The translations under genes and the position numbers were made by a program. DNA of 64,000 bases from positions 1 to 64,000 of the forward strand of contig CAVZZN010000010.1 of NCBI GenBank assembly GCA_963779805.1, written 5' to 3'. Source of the DNA: CAIWHR01 sp963779805 (GTDB taxonomy: Bacteria; Pseudomonadota; Gammaproteobacteria; Burkholderiales; Casimicrobiaceae). Shown piece by piece: positions 50,429 to 59,387 of this stretch. The notes beneath the pieces were generated by a model. The model saw nothing but the letters and a program-made list of their open reading frames with translations. It was not told where the DNA came from and searched no databases. Numbering within the stretch: position 1 is the first letter of the stretch; each line of letters starts with the position of its first letter.

Positions 50429-51466
50429 GTGATCGACCTGCGCAGCGACTTCCTCACTCGCCCGACGGCGGCCATGCTCGCGGCGGCCGCCAGTGCGGCG
50501 AACGATCTCCACTTCGGGCTCCGCGAAGACCCGCGTCAACGCGCGCTCGAGTCGCGCGTGGCCGAGATCCTCGGGCACGAGGATGCGTTGATCTTTCCGA
50601 CGTGCACGATGGCGAACCTCACGGCCCTGTGCCTTCTCGGCCGTCGCGGCACGCGTGCCGTCATGCAGCGCGAGGCGCACGTCCTCACCTCGGAGGCGGG
50701 CGGGCTCGCCGCCGTCGCGGGCCTGCTTCCCGATCCGCTGCCCGGTGATGCCGCGACGCCGGAAATCGCCTGCTGGGAACGGGCGGCCGAGATCGGCGAC
50801 GAGCAGAAGCCGCGCGCTTCGTTGTTCGTGCTGGAGAACACGCACAATCGGGCCGGCGGTGTCCCGGTCCCGCTCGCCTACACGCGCGAGGTCGTGGCGC
50901 TCGCGCGCCGGCACGGTCTCATGCTGCACCTCGACGGCTCGCGCATCTTCAACGCCGCAACGGCGCTCGATACTTCGCCGGCGGAGCTTGCCGCGGGTTT
51001 CGATACCGTGTCGGTCAGCCTGAACAAGGCGTTCGGCGCGCCCGTAGCGGCGGCGCTCGCCGGCTCCAGGCGGCTGATCGAGGAAGCGTTGACGATGCGC
51101 CAACGATTGGGCGGGGGCATACGGCCGACCGGTCCGGCTGCTGCCGCGACGCTCGCGGGCATGCAGGATCTCGCGCATTTCCGCGAGGCGCACGCGCTGG
51201 CGGCGCGGCTTGCGCGAGGGTTGGCATCCATCGCGGGCTTGCGCGTGGACGAGCCCGCAACGCGCACCAACATCGTCGTGGTCGAGCTCGCCAGCGATGC
51301 CGTCACGGCACCGCAATTGCGCGACGAGCTCGGCTCGCTCGGCCTGCTCGCATTGCCCTTCGATCGGCGCCGGCTGCGTTTCATCACGTACCGCGGCATC
51401 GACGAAGGCGACATCGACGAGGCGATCGCCATCGTCGCGCGCGCGATGCCCGGGCTGGCAGCATGA
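50429..51466 (+). CDS. PLP-dependent threonine-aldolase/beta-eliminating-lyase family enzyme
   Basis: The 345-residue fold-type I PLP enzyme has a GTG start just after dctM. MIDLRSDFLTRPTAAML is the family opening. GLMLHLDGSRIFNAATAL carries the cofactor aspartate, and SVSLNKAFGAPV has the Schiff-base lysine. Low-specificity threonine aldolases cleave 3-hydroxy-amino acids to glycine and an aldehyde; members also include beta-eliminating lyases. The operon position (TRAP uptake before it, hydantoinase after it) suggests that it acts on the product of the imported compound. The stop overlaps the hydantoinase A start (ATGA). Confidence 0.9.
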   Translation: MIDLRSDFLTRPTAAMLAAAASAANDLHFGLREDPRQRALESRVAEILGHEDALIFPTCTMANLTALCLLGRRGTRAVMQREAHVLTSEAGGLAAVAGLLPDPLPGDAATPEIACWERAAEIGDEQKPRASLFVLENTHNRAGGVPVPLAYTREVVALARRHGLMLHLDGSRIFNAATALDTSPAELAAGFDTVSVSLNKAFGAPVAAALAGSRRLIEEALTMRQRLGGGIRPTGPAAAATLAGMQDLAHFREAHALAARLARGLASIAGLRVDEPATRTNIVVVELASDAVTAPQLRDELGSLGLLALPFDRRRLRFITYRGIDEGDIDEAIAIVARAMPGLAA

Positions 51467-53604
51467 AGACGTCCCATCCAACGCAGAAGCAACCCCAGGA
51501 CCGGAGACAGATGTTTCATCGCATCGGAGTGGATATCGGTGGCACGTTCACGGATTTCGCGCTGTTCGACGACCACTCGCGCGAGATCGTCACGCACAAG
51601 GCGCTCACGACGCCGACCGATCCGGCGCAGGCCGTCGTTGCCGGCGTGCAGACGCTCACGCGGCTCGCGGGCATCAGCATGGCCGAGGTCGCGATGCTGG
51701 TCCACGGCACGACTCTCGTGACCAACGCGGTCATCGAGCGCAAGGGCGCCGCCACCGCCATGCTCGTCACGCGCGGCTTCCGCGACGTGCTCGACATCGC
51801 GATGGAGTGCCGCTACGACCTGTTCGACCTGCGCCTGCGGTTTCCCTCGCCGGTGGTGCCGCGCCACCTGCGCTTCGAGGTGCGCGAGCGCGTGAAGTGG
51901 GATGGCTCGGTCGCCGAACGGCTCGAGATGGACGGGCTCAGGGAGCGACTGGCAGACGCGGTAGACAAGCACGGCGTGCGCAGCGTGGCGGTGTGCCTGC
52001 TGCATTCGTACGCGAATCCGGAACACGAGCAGCGCCTTGCAGAGTGGCTCGCGCGCGAGTTTCCGCAACTCGCGGTGTCGTCGTCGGCGGTCGTGTTTCC
52101 GTTCATGCGCGAATACCCCCGGTGGACCACGGCGTGCATCAACGCCTACGTGCAGCCGGCGGTCGACGACTATCTTCATCGACTCGAAGCCGGGGTCGCC
52201 GATCTCGGCTTTCGGGGCAAGTTCCTGATCATGAGCTCGAGCGGCAGCACCCTCACTCCGGAGATCGCGCGCCGCTTTCCGGTCCGGCTGCTCGAATCCG
52301 GACCGGCCGCCGGCGTCCTCATGTCGGCGCGGCACAGTCGCGATCTCGCCATCCCCCAGATCCTCTCGTTCGACATGGGCGGAACGACCGCGAAGGGCTG
52401 CATGATCCGCGAGCATGCCCCGCTCAAGCGTTACGACTTCGAGGTGGCGCGCGTGCACGAGTTCAAGCGCGGCAGCGGTTTGCCGGTGAAGATTCCCGTG
52501 ATCGACATGATCGAGATCGGCGCGGGCGGCGGCAGCCTCGCGTCGCTCGACGATCGGCACGTCCTCGGGGTCGGCCCGCGCAGCGCCGGCGCCGACCCCG
52601 GGCCCGCGTGCTACGGCCGCGGCGGCCGGCACGCGACGCTCACGGATGCGAATCTCGTGCTCGGCTACCTCGATTCTTCCTCGTTCCTCGGCGGCACGAT
52701 GGCGCTCGACCGGGCGGCCGCCGTCGCGGCGATCGAAGCGGAAGTCGCACGCCCGCTCGGCGTTTCGGTCGAGCGCGCCGCCTGGGGAATTCACGAGGTC
52801 ATCAACGAGGACGTGGCGAAGGCGTTTCGCGTCCACGCGTCCGAGCGCGGCGTCGATTACCGGCGCTGCAGCATGATCGCGTTCGGCGGGTCGGGACCGA
52901 TCCACGGTGCCCGCATCGCGCGCAAGCTGCGCATTCCGCGGCTCATCTGTCCCAGCGGCGCCGGCGTCATGTCGGCGTTCGGGCTGCTCACGAGCCCGAT
53001 CGGCTTCGAGCGGGTGCAGTCGCTGCGCACCCCGCTCGCCGCGCTCACGCCGGCCCGCCTCACCGAAGTCATCGACGCGCTGGTCACCCCGGCCAAGGCG
53101 ACCGTGCGCGAAGCAGGCGTCGCGGAGCGCGACTTCGTGGTGGCCGTCAAGCTCGACATGCGCTACGTGGGGCAGGGTTACGAAGTCGAGGTCCCGCTGC
53201 GGCCGGGCGCGCCGGAGGATGCGCTCGCCGCGCTGGCGAGCGATTTCAACCGGGCCTATGGCGACATCTTCGGGCTTGCGTTCGACGATCGCGCAATCGA
53301 GATCGTGGCCTGGAAAGTGGAGGTGCACGGACCGACGCCGGGCGAAGGCACGCCGTACCGGCTGAAGCATCCACGCCGCGCCGGCGACGCGTTGCGGGCG
53401 CACCGCGACGCGTACTTCCCCGCGGCCGAGCGCTACGTGCGCTGCCCCGTCTACGATCGCTACGGGCTCGTCGCGGGCACCGAGGTCGAAGGTCCCGCAC
53501 TGATCGAGGAGACGGAATCGACCTGCGTGCTGGGGATCGGCGATCGTGCACGCGTCGACGAGCACCTCAATCTCGTCGTGGAAATGCAGGAGGTGCAGCG
53601 ATGA
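51463..53604 (+). CDS. hyuA: Hydantoinase/oxoprolinase subunit A (HyuA)
   Basis: The 713-residue protein has the acetate/sugar-kinase-like ATPase opening RIGVDIGGTFTDFALFDD, the HyuA block VHGTTLVTNAVIERKGAA and the second ATPase motif LSFDMGGTTAKGCM followed by EIGAGGGSLASLD. With subunit B it opens cyclic imides such as N-methylhydantoin or 5-oxoproline-like rings using ATP. The first ATG overlaps the aldolase stop; a second in-frame ATG at 51,511 sits behind ccggagacag and may be the real start. The C-terminus overlaps hyuB by four bases. Confidence 0.93.
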   Translation: MKTSHPTQKQPQDRRQMFHRIGVDIGGTFTDFALFDDHSREIVTHKALTTPTDPAQAVVAGVQTLTRLAGISMAEVAMLVHGTTLVTNAVIERKGAATAMLVTRGFRDVLDIAMECRYDLFDLRLRFPSPVVPRHLRFEVRERVKWDGSVAERLEMDGLRERLADAVDKHGVRSVAVCLLHSYANPEHEQRLAEWLAREFPQLAVSSSAVVFPFMREYPRWTTACINAYVQPAVDDYLHRLEAGVADLGFRGKFLIMSSSGSTLTPEIARRFPVRLLESGPAAGVLMSARHSRDLAIPQILSFDMGGTTAKGCMIREHAPLKRYDFEVARVHEFKRGSGLPVKIPVIDMIEIGAGGGSLASLDDRHVLGVGPRSAGADPGPACYGRGGRHATLTDANLVLGYLDSSSFLGGTMALDRAAAVAAIEAEVARPLGVSVERAAWGIHEVINEDVAKAFRVHASERGVDYRRCSMIAFGGSGPIHGARIARKLRIPRLICPSGAGVMSAFGLLTSPIGFERVQSLRTPLAALTPARLTEVIDALVTPAKATVREAGVAERDFVVAVKLDMRYVGQGYEVEVPLRPGAPEDALAALASDFNRAYGDIFGLAFDDRAIEIVAWKVEVHGPTPGEGTPYRLKHPRRAGDALRAHRDAYFPAAERYVRCPVYDRYGLVAGTEVEGPALIEETESTCVLGIGDRARVDEHLNLVVEMQEVQR

Positions 53605-55232
53605 GCCACGACCCCATCGCGCTCGGCATCCAGTGGGACCGGCTGATCTCGATCGCCGACGAGATCATCAACTCGCTGGTCCGCACGTCGTTCTCGACCA
53701 ATGTCCGCGAGAGCTACGATCTTTCGTGCGTCATCTTCGATGGCAGGGGGCGCTCGATTGCGCAGGGTGCGTACAGCGTCCCGTCGTTCACCGGCACGGC
53801 CCCCGCGACGCTCGCCGCGATGCTGGAGCGCTTTCCACCCGCGGCGCTGCGCCCGGGCGACGTGATCGTCACCAACGATCCGTGGATCGGCACGGGGCAC
53901 CTGTTCGACATCAACGTGATGCAGCCCGTGTTTCGCGACGGCCGCATCGTCGGGTACACGATGAGCATCACCCACCTGCCGGATATCGGCGGCGCCGGGT
54001 TCTCGGCGGCTGCGCGGGAAGTGTACGAGGAGGGGTTCCGCATCCCGGTCACGAAGCTCTACGATGCGGGACGCGCCAACGAGCTGCTGCTCGAGCTCGT
54101 GCGCACGAATGTGCGCGTGCCGGAGCAGACCATCGGCGATCTCCTGGCCAACGTCTCGTGCACTACGGTGGGTGGGCGCATGCTCAACGAGTTCATGGAC
54201 GAGTATCGTCTGGAGACGATCGGCGCACTCGCCGATGCCATTCTCGAGCAATCGGAGAGCGCGATCCGGCAGGAGATTGCGCGCCTGCCGCGCGGCACGT
54301 ACCGGAACCGGATCGAGATCGAAGGGAAAGACGGGCCGCTCACGCTTGCTTGCGCCGTCGAGGTCGCCGATGGCGAGGTGAACGCGGATTTCACGGGCTC
54401 CAGCGCGGCCATCGATTCGGCGATCAACGTGCCGATCTGCTACACGCGCGCGATGACCTGTTATGCGATCAAGGTGCTCACCACGCCACGGATTCCCAAC
54501 AACGAGGGCTCCGTGCGCCCCATCAACGTGCGCGCACCGGTCGGCTGCATCCTGAATGCCGTACCCCCGTCGCCCACCGGCGGTCGGCACATCGTCGGCC
54601 ATTTCGTGGTGCCGCTCATCTTCGGGGCCCTCGCCGATGCGATGCCCGACCGCGTGCAGGCGGATTCCGGCATGCTCAATCTGATCAACGTGCAGGGCCG
54701 CACGCGCGACGGCCGCGGCGTGTCGAGCATCTTTTTCGCGTCCGGCGGCTACGGCGCTCTGGCAGGCCTGGACGGTGCGCCGACGACGCCTTCTCCTTCC
54801 AACATGACGGGCTCCTCCATCGAGGTCTGGGAAAACCTCACGGGCATGTTCGTTGGCCACAAGGAACTGCTGCCCGACAGTGGGGGCCCCGGCCAGTTTC
54901 GCGGCGGGCTCGGGCAACGGATCGAGCTCGTCAACGACAGCGGCTCCGACATGGTGATCTCGTGTCTCGCCGGGCGAACGCAGTTCGCGCCGGCAGGCGT
55001 GCTCGGTGGCAAGCCGGGTGCCCTGCGCGAGGTCCGCATCAACGGAGAGATCGTGCATCCCAAGGGACGCTACGTGCTGCGACCCGGGGATCGGATCACG
55101 ACTATCGAGGCGGGCGGTGGCGGGTACGGCGATCCGCGTCGACGTTCGCGCGAAGCCGTGCTGGCCGATTGCAGGGCAGGCTTCGTCACGCCCGAAGCGG
55201 CGCGGTCGGCTTATGGTGCGGAGCCCGAATAG
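53601..55232 (+). CDS. hyuB: Hydantoinase/oxoprolinase subunit B (HyuB)
   Basis: The 543-residue protein opens IQWDRLISIADEIINSLVRT with the family core VIVTNDPWIGTGHLFDINVM, then FTGSSAAIDSAINVP and the late glycine-rich PDSGGPGQFRGGLGQRIELV. The end TTIEAGGGGYGDPRRR is diagnostic of HyuB. It forms the second half of the ATP-dependent ring-opening enzyme with HyuA. It ends the run from dctP. The frame is intact. Confidence 0.94.
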   Translation: MSHDPIALGIQWDRLISIADEIINSLVRTSFSTNVRESYDLSCVIFDGRGRSIAQGAYSVPSFTGTAPATLAAMLERFPPAALRPGDVIVTNDPWIGTGHLFDINVMQPVFRDGRIVGYTMSITHLPDIGGAGFSAAAREVYEEGFRIPVTKLYDAGRANELLLELVRTNVRVPEQTIGDLLANVSCTTVGGRMLNEFMDEYRLETIGALADAILEQSESAIRQEIARLPRGTYRNRIEIEGKDGPLTLACAVEVADGEVNADFTGSSAAIDSAINVPICYTRAMTCYAIKVLTTPRIPNNEGSVRPINVRAPVGCILNAVPPSPTGGRHIVGHFVVPLIFGALADAMPDRVQADSGMLNLINVQGRTRDGRGVSSIFFASGGYGALAGLDGAPTTPSPSNMTGSSIEVWENLTGMFVGHKELLPDSGGPGQFRGGLGQRIELVNDSGSDMVISCLAGRTQFAPAGVLGGKPGALREVRINGEIVHPKGRYVLRPGDRITTIEAGGGGYGDPRRRSREAVLADCRAGFVTPEAARSAYGAEPE

Positions 55233-55304
55233 TCCGAGCCGACCTGCCGCCGCGCACTCGCGGCGCGGTACGACGACGGGAGGGCGCCGGCGTCGCCGGC
55301 TCGA

Positions 55305-56429
55305 TCAGTTGATAGCAGCGCGCACGCACCCGTCGAAGAAGCGCAACATGTGTTCGGAGGCATCGGGTCCCGACGGATCGGTGTAGCTACCGGCCGGGTC
55401 TCCCCCGAACCACGCGTGTCCGGCGCCGTGGACTTCCCAGTGCTCCGCAATCACGACGCCGTCGGGGTTCCGATACAGCGCGCGCGTGTAGCTCCGGCCA
55501 TTCGGAATCGATCCATGCTCGACGGTGCGTCGGACCGAGTCGGGCGCGGCTGGGTGCATCGCCGCGGCCCTGCCTGCGAACTGTTCGATTACGGCCTCAC
55601 CGTTGCAGGGGTCGACGGTCATGTCGCGGTCGCCGTGAAAGACGATCGCCGGCACGCCCTGAATCATCGGCGCGGAACCCGCACCGTGCTTCATCGCCGT
55701 CAGCGCCGAGGGCAAGTCGCGCGCGGCGCCGAACGGCAGTCCCGAATGGACACCCACGGCGGCGTAGACGTCGGGGTACGTGCCGGCGAGCACGGCGGCC
55801 ATTGCGCCGCCGGCCGAGAGTCCCGCGGCATACACGCGTCGCTCGTCCAAGCCGTGTTCGCGGACGAGCTCCCGCGTCAGGGCGGCGATCGTCGCCGGCT
55901 CGCCGCTCCCGCGTTGCTGGTCGCCACTGCGAAACCAGTTCCAGCACTTGCTCGAGTTCTTGGCCTGCGGCTGCGCCGGATAAGCGACGACGTAACCGCG
56001 CTCCTGCGCGAGCGTGTTCATGCGCGTTCCGCGGGCGAAGTCGTCGGGTGACTGCGTACAGCCGTGCAGCATGACGAGCAGTGGGGCGCCGGGAGCTGTC
56101 CCGCGCGGAACGAAAAGCTTGTATTCCATCGGGCCCTGCGCGCACCGGAAGTGCCGCGCCGAGAATGTGCCCTGGTCGCGGCGGGTGGGTTCCGGCTTCG
56201 ACTCGCTTCGAGGCGCGGGTGCCGGCTCAGTGTCGACGTGCGCATCGTGCGTCGCGCGACATTGCCCCTCGATCGTGACTCCGCGTGCCAGGCGCGCATC
56301 GCCGAACGGCGCAGCGGGGCGGGCGGCACTGCCGCGAAGGCCGCGCTGAATTGCCTCGGTGGCCGCGTGCAGGTCGCCCGAGCGCATGAGTTGCATGGCG
56401 TCGCGCATCGTACGGTTGATGTCTTGCAT
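55305..56429 (-). CDS. Extracellular PHB depolymerase-type esterase (PhaZ/LpqC family)
   Basis: The 374-residue alpha/beta hydrolase has the opening block PLLVMLHGCTQSPDDFARGT, the serine motif AAGLSAGGAMAAVLA (GxSxG), IVFHGDRDMTVDP with the likely Asp, and HGAGHAWFGGDPAGSY with the catalytic His. The first ~95 residues (MRDAMQLMRSGDLHAATEAI and a Pro/Glu-rich linker) are the N-terminal helix typical of the PhaC/PHB-depolymerase-family esterases; no signal peptide is seen. It is 20 bases downstream of a ribbon-helix-helix gene on the same strand, a pairing I have seen repeatedly for this family. The substrate could be PHB or feruloyl-type esters. Confidence 0.85.
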   Translation of the reverse strand: MQDINRTMRDAMQLMRSGDLHAATEAIQRGLRGSAARPAAPFGDARLARGVTIEGQCRATHDAHVDTEPAPAPRSESKPEPTRRDQGTFSARHFRCAQGPMEYKLFVPRGTAPGAPLLVMLHGCTQSPDDFARGTRMNTLAQERGYVVAYPAQPQAKNSSKCWNWFRSGDQQRGSGEPATIAALTRELVREHGLDERRVYAAGLSAGGAMAAVLAGTYPDVYAAVGVHSGLPFGAARDLPSALTAMKHGAGSAPMIQGVPAIVFHGDRDMTVDPCNGEAVIEQFAGRAAAMHPAAPDSVRRTVEHGSIPNGRSYTRALYRNPDGVVIAEHWEVHGAGHAWFGGDPAGSYTDPSGPDASEHMLRFFDGCVRAAIN

Positions 56430-56449
56430 GGAGTTTGCTGTCCTTCGGT

Positions 56450-56857
56450 TCAGTGAATTCGGTCGGCCAGCGCGGCCTTCACCGCGGGACTCGCCTGCAG
56501 CGCGCCGAGCACGGCAAGCGATTCGATCGTCTCGCGCGCCAGCGCGGGCGAGACGTCGTCGGTGATGCGCACGAGGCCCAGCGCCTGGATCTTCAACTTC
56601 GCCTTCGCCTTGCGCACGGCTTCGAGATCGCGCTTCGTAAACTCCTGGAGGCCGAGCACGAGCGTCCGCCGCGCGACGGTCTGCCGTAGCACTTCGGCGT
56701 GGGCCGCGAGCTGATTGCGGATGGCGGTGCGGATGACGTCGGTGCGGTTCGAATAAAAGCCTTCCTGTACGAGCAGGTCGATCTGTCCGAGATCGATCAC
56801 CCCGAGATTGATCGTGATCTTCTCGGTGTCCGCGAGCTTGCTCCTGATTTCGCTCAT
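56450..56857 (-). CDS. Ribbon-helix-helix (CopG/Arc-type) regulator
   Basis: The 135-residue protein starts at the ATG at 56,857. The N-terminus has the ribbon ADTEKITINLGVIDLGQIDL and the two helices VQEGFYSNRTDVIRTAIRNQ, the DNA-binding core of MetJ/Arc proteins. A helical C-terminal domain follows (FTKRDLEAVRKAKAKLKIQA). Its stop is 20 bases before the PHB-depolymerase-type esterase start, so the two are cotranscribed. The palindrome and three 11-bp repeats upstream at 56,912-56,962 are a natural operator for such a dimer, suggesting autoregulation. Confidence 0.85.
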   Translation of the reverse strand: MSEIRSKLADTEKITINLGVIDLGQIDLLVQEGFYSNRTDVIRTAIRNQLAAHAEVLRQTVARRTLVLGLQEFTKRDLEAVRKAKAKLKIQALGLVRITDDVSPALARETIESLAVLGALQASPAVKAALADRIH

Positions 56858-56911
56858 GCCATGGTCGCCGTGAGACTGCCGCGGTGGGCCGTCGTGGCCG
56901 CATGATAGCAC

Positions 56912-56962
56912 CATCCATCTGGATGATGTAGGGATGGTACAGGGATGGTACAGGGATGGTAT
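56912..56962. promoter_or_regulatory. Operator-like array: 14-bp palindrome plus three 11-bp direct repeats
   Basis: CATCCA-TC-TGGATG at 56,912-56,925 is a perfect palindrome. It is followed by AGGGATGGTAC at 56,930-56,940, AGGGATGGTAC at 56,941-56,951 and AGGGATGGTAT at 56,952-56,962. The shared core GGATG is spaced by 11 bp, one helical turn, as ribbon-helix-helix operators often are. It lies 55 bases upstream of the regulator gene. Confidence 0.6.
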
Positions 56963-57063
56963 ATGAATTGTCCAGCGGCGCCTTGGACCGCTGGTCCGGT
57001 GTCGTCCCGGCAGCGGACTCTCGCGCGGCCAAGCCGTCCCTCGGCAGCATCGAGTCGTAAGCG

Positions 57064-57082
57064 TTTACACCATTTTTACACC
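57064..57082 (+). promoter_or_regulatory. KdpE-like binding site upstream of the kinase-regulator-kup operon
   Basis: TTTACACC at 57,064-57,071 is repeated at 57,075-57,082, 11 bp apart. It resembles the E. coli kdp operator as I recall it (TTTATAC then a T-run and TACACC). This A+T-rich patch stands out in G+C-rich DNA, with GATACT at 57,091 as a possible -10. It lies 42 bases before the kinase start. Confidence 0.55.
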
Positions 57083-57123
57083 GGCGATGTGATACTGGGC
57101 CATTGACAGTGCAGGTCAGTGGC

Positions 57124-58698
57124 ATGGCGAATTCCGAATTGAAGTCTGTGACGCCGAGCGCGCCATTCGCTTCGCGCATGACGGCGCCGGCGCGCTACTC
57201 GCTGGCGGTGCTGGCGTGCGTTCTGACGACTGCGGCGGCGAGCGCGCTGCATGCGTACCTGGACGCTGCGAATACGGTGATGCTGTTCCTGCTCGCCGTG
57301 GTCCTGGTCGCGGTGTACCTCGGCCGTGGCCCGGCCATTCTGTCGGCAGTGTGCAGCGTGGCGCTCTTCGACTTCTTCTTCGTGCCGCCGAGATTCTCGT
57401 TCACGGTTGCCGACGCACAGTACATCGTGACATTCGCGGTGATGCTGATCGTGACCCTGATCATCAGCCACCTGGCGGGAGGACTCAAGCGGCAGGCCAC
57501 GGAGGCGGACGAGCGGGAGCGGCAGACTCGGGCGCTCTACGATTTCGCCAAGACGCTGGCCGGTGCGCCTTCGGTGGAGCAGGTCGTGGCGCTCGCTCGC
57601 GACTGGCTGCGCAACAACGTTGCAGCCGAACGAGTGCTGCTCGTCGAAGGCGCCGCCGACGGCGCGAAGCTGGCGGGGGGCGATGGTCAGCCGCCGCCTC
57701 AGTGGCTGCTGCTCCGGTCGGCGGACGTGGTCATGGCCTCGGGGCATCGCGTCGCCACCGATCAGCTGGGCGACGACCGCTGCTGGTCGCTGTTGCCGCT
57801 GCGCACGTCAGCGCGGAGCTACGGCGTTCTCGCGATCGCCGCACCGCACAGGACGCGCAATCTCCTGGACACGCACGGGTCGCTGCTGGAGGCGCTGGCG
57901 TCCGTCGTCACGGCCACCCTGGAGCGGCTGCACTATGTCGATGCGGCCCAGTCGGCGCAGATGCGCGCGAGCACCGATCGCTTGCGCAGCTCCATCCTCT
58001 CCGCGATCTCGCACGACGTACGGACGCCGCTCACGACGCTCTACGGACTCGCGGACCGTCTGAGCACCACGAGGCCGCCGCTATCGGACAGCGCACACGA
58101 GGCTGCGCTCGCGATCCGTGACCAGGCGCGCCGGCTCTCGAGCATGGTTTCCAATCTGCTCGACATGTCGCGCCTGCAATCGGGGGAGATCCGGTTGCGC
58201 AAGGAGTGGCAGCCACTCGAGGAAGTCGTGGGCGCGAGCATTCAGGCCCTTGGCGCCGCGCTGCAGGACCACTCGCTGAAGGTCGAGCTGCAGCCGGATC
58301 TGCCGCTGCTGCAGTTCGACGCCGTGCTCATGGAGCGCGTGTTTGCGAACCTGATCGAGAACGCCGCGAAGTACTCGCCGGCGGGCTCGACGATTCGGAT
58401 CGTCGCGCGGGTCGCGGACGATGCCGTCGAGACCGACGTCTGCGATGAGGGAGAAGGGTTCCCGCCCGATCGGGTCGACCACGTGTTCGAGCTCTTCGCC
58501 CGCGGCGTCCCCGAGTCCTCCATCCCCGGAATGGGGGTGGGATTGGCGATCTGCCAGGCCATCCTCGAAGCGCATGGCGGGCGCATTCGCGCGTTCAATC
58601 GCAATGAAGGCGGAGCATGCGTGAGCTTCACCCTGCCGCGCGGCACGCCTCCGGTCGTGGAGCTGGAAGCGAACACGCATTCGGCAGGACGGGCATGA
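57124..58698 (+). CDS. KdpD-like sensor histidine kinase lacking the KdpD N-terminal domain
   Basis: The ~524-residue kinase begins at an ATG near 57,124; an upstream TTG at 57,103 is less likely. A four-helix DUF4118 membrane domain contains VMLFLLAVVLVAVYLGRGPA and FDFFFVPPRFSFTVADAQYI. A GAF-like segment follows, then an H-box SAISHDVRTPLTTLYGLADR and ATPase motifs LIENAAKYSPAGS and GMGVGLAICQAILEAHGG. It lacks the ~370-residue cytoplasmic KdpD and universal-stress domains found in the kinase at the window's right edge. The start of kdpE overlaps its stop (ATGA). With Kup downstream it probably senses potassium or turgor. Confidence 0.88.
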   Translation: MANSELKSVTPSAPFASRMTAPARYSLAVLACVLTTAAASALHAYLDAANTVMLFLLAVVLVAVYLGRGPAILSAVCSVALFDFFFVPPRFSFTVADAQYIVTFAVMLIVTLIISHLAGGLKRQATEADERERQTRALYDFAKTLAGAPSVEQVVALARDWLRNNVAAERVLLVEGAADGAKLAGGDGQPPPQWLLLRSADVVMASGHRVATDQLGDDRCWSLLPLRTSARSYGVLAIAAPHRTRNLLDTHGSLLEALASVVTATLERLHYVDAAQSAQMRASTDRLRSSILSAISHDVRTPLTTLYGLADRLSTTRPPLSDSAHEAALAIRDQARRLSSMVSNLLDMSRLQSGEIRLRKEWQPLEEVVGASIQALGAALQDHSLKVELQPDLPLLQFDAVLMERVFANLIENAAKYSPAGSTIRIVARVADDAVETDVCDEGEGFPPDRVDHVFELFARGVPESSIPGMGVGLAICQAILEAHGGRIRAFNRNEGGACVSFTLPRGTPPVVELEANTHSAGRA

Positions 58699-59387
58699 AC
58701 GGGAATGCGGACACGATTCTTGTGGTCGAGGACGATGCGCCGATTCGCCATCTCGTCCACTCGGCGCTCCACGACGATGGATGCGTCGTCGTCGAAGCCG
58801 CGAGCATTGCGAGCGCGCAGGACCATCTGGACTCGCCGCGGCCGGCCCTCCTGATCCTGGACCTCGGGCTACCCGACGGCGACGGCGTCGACCTGATCCG
58901 AGACCTTCGCGCGTGGTCCGCGCTGCCGATCCTGGTGCTTTCCGCGCGAACGCAGGAGGATGAGAAGATCCGAGCGCTCGACGCAGGCGCGGACGACTAC
59001 CTGACCAAGCCGTTCTCGGTCGGCGAGCTGCTCGCCCGCACGCGGGCGCTGTTGCGCCGGAGCAAGTCGGCGCACCAGGCGGGGGACCCCATTGTCCGCT
59101 TCGGCGACGTGGAGGTCGACTTCGCCCACCACCGCGTCTCTCGCAGCGGCGAGGCGATCCACCTTTCACCGCTCGAGTTCCGGCTGCTCGGCACGTTGGT
59201 TGCCAACGCCGGCAAGGTCATCACGCACCGGCACCTGCTGCGCGAGGTCTGGGGCAGCGGCGACCCCGAGAACAGCCACTACGTGCGGGTGTACGTCGGC
59301 CACCTGCGGCAGAAGCTCGAACACGATCCCGCACAGCCGCGCCACATCCTGACCGAAACCGGTATCGGATACCGCTTCATCCCATGA
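58695..59387 (+). CDS. KdpE-like response regulator (OmpR family)
   Basis: The 230-residue protein has a receiver domain with ILVVEDDAPIRHLVHSAL, phospho-acceptor aspartate in LLILDLGLPDGDGVD, and switch residues in ILVLSARTQ and DYLTKPFSVGEL. A winged helix follows (LSPLEFRLLGTLVANAGKVI to LTETGIGYRF). It is the partner of the upstream kinase (ATGA overlap) and overlaps kup by four bases, so it very likely controls the operon through the TTTACACC repeat. The second KdpE at 61,347 is similar but distinct. Confidence 0.93.
   Translation: MNGNADTILVVEDDAPIRHLVHSALHDDGCVVVEAASIASAQDHLDSPRPALLILDLGLPDGDGVDLIRDLRAWSALPILVLSARTQEDEKIRALDAGADDYLTKPFSVGELLARTRALLRRSKSAHQAGDPIVRFGDVEVDFAHHRVSRSGEAIHLSPLEFRLLGTLVANAGKVITHRHLLREVWGSGDPENSHYVRVYVGHLRQKLEHDPAQPRHILTETGIGYRFIP

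Noticed and set aside
48749..55232. Very long open frames opposite or out of phase with the dctQ-hyuB genes (up to 1,340 codons)
   Set aside because: They are rich in Arg, Ala, Gly and Pro, have no family motifs and mirror real genes in very G+C-rich DNA, where stop codons are rare on all frames.
56930..56962. CRISPR-like short repeats
   Set aside because: The three 11-bp units are immediately adjacent with no spacers and no cas genes; they fit an operator.
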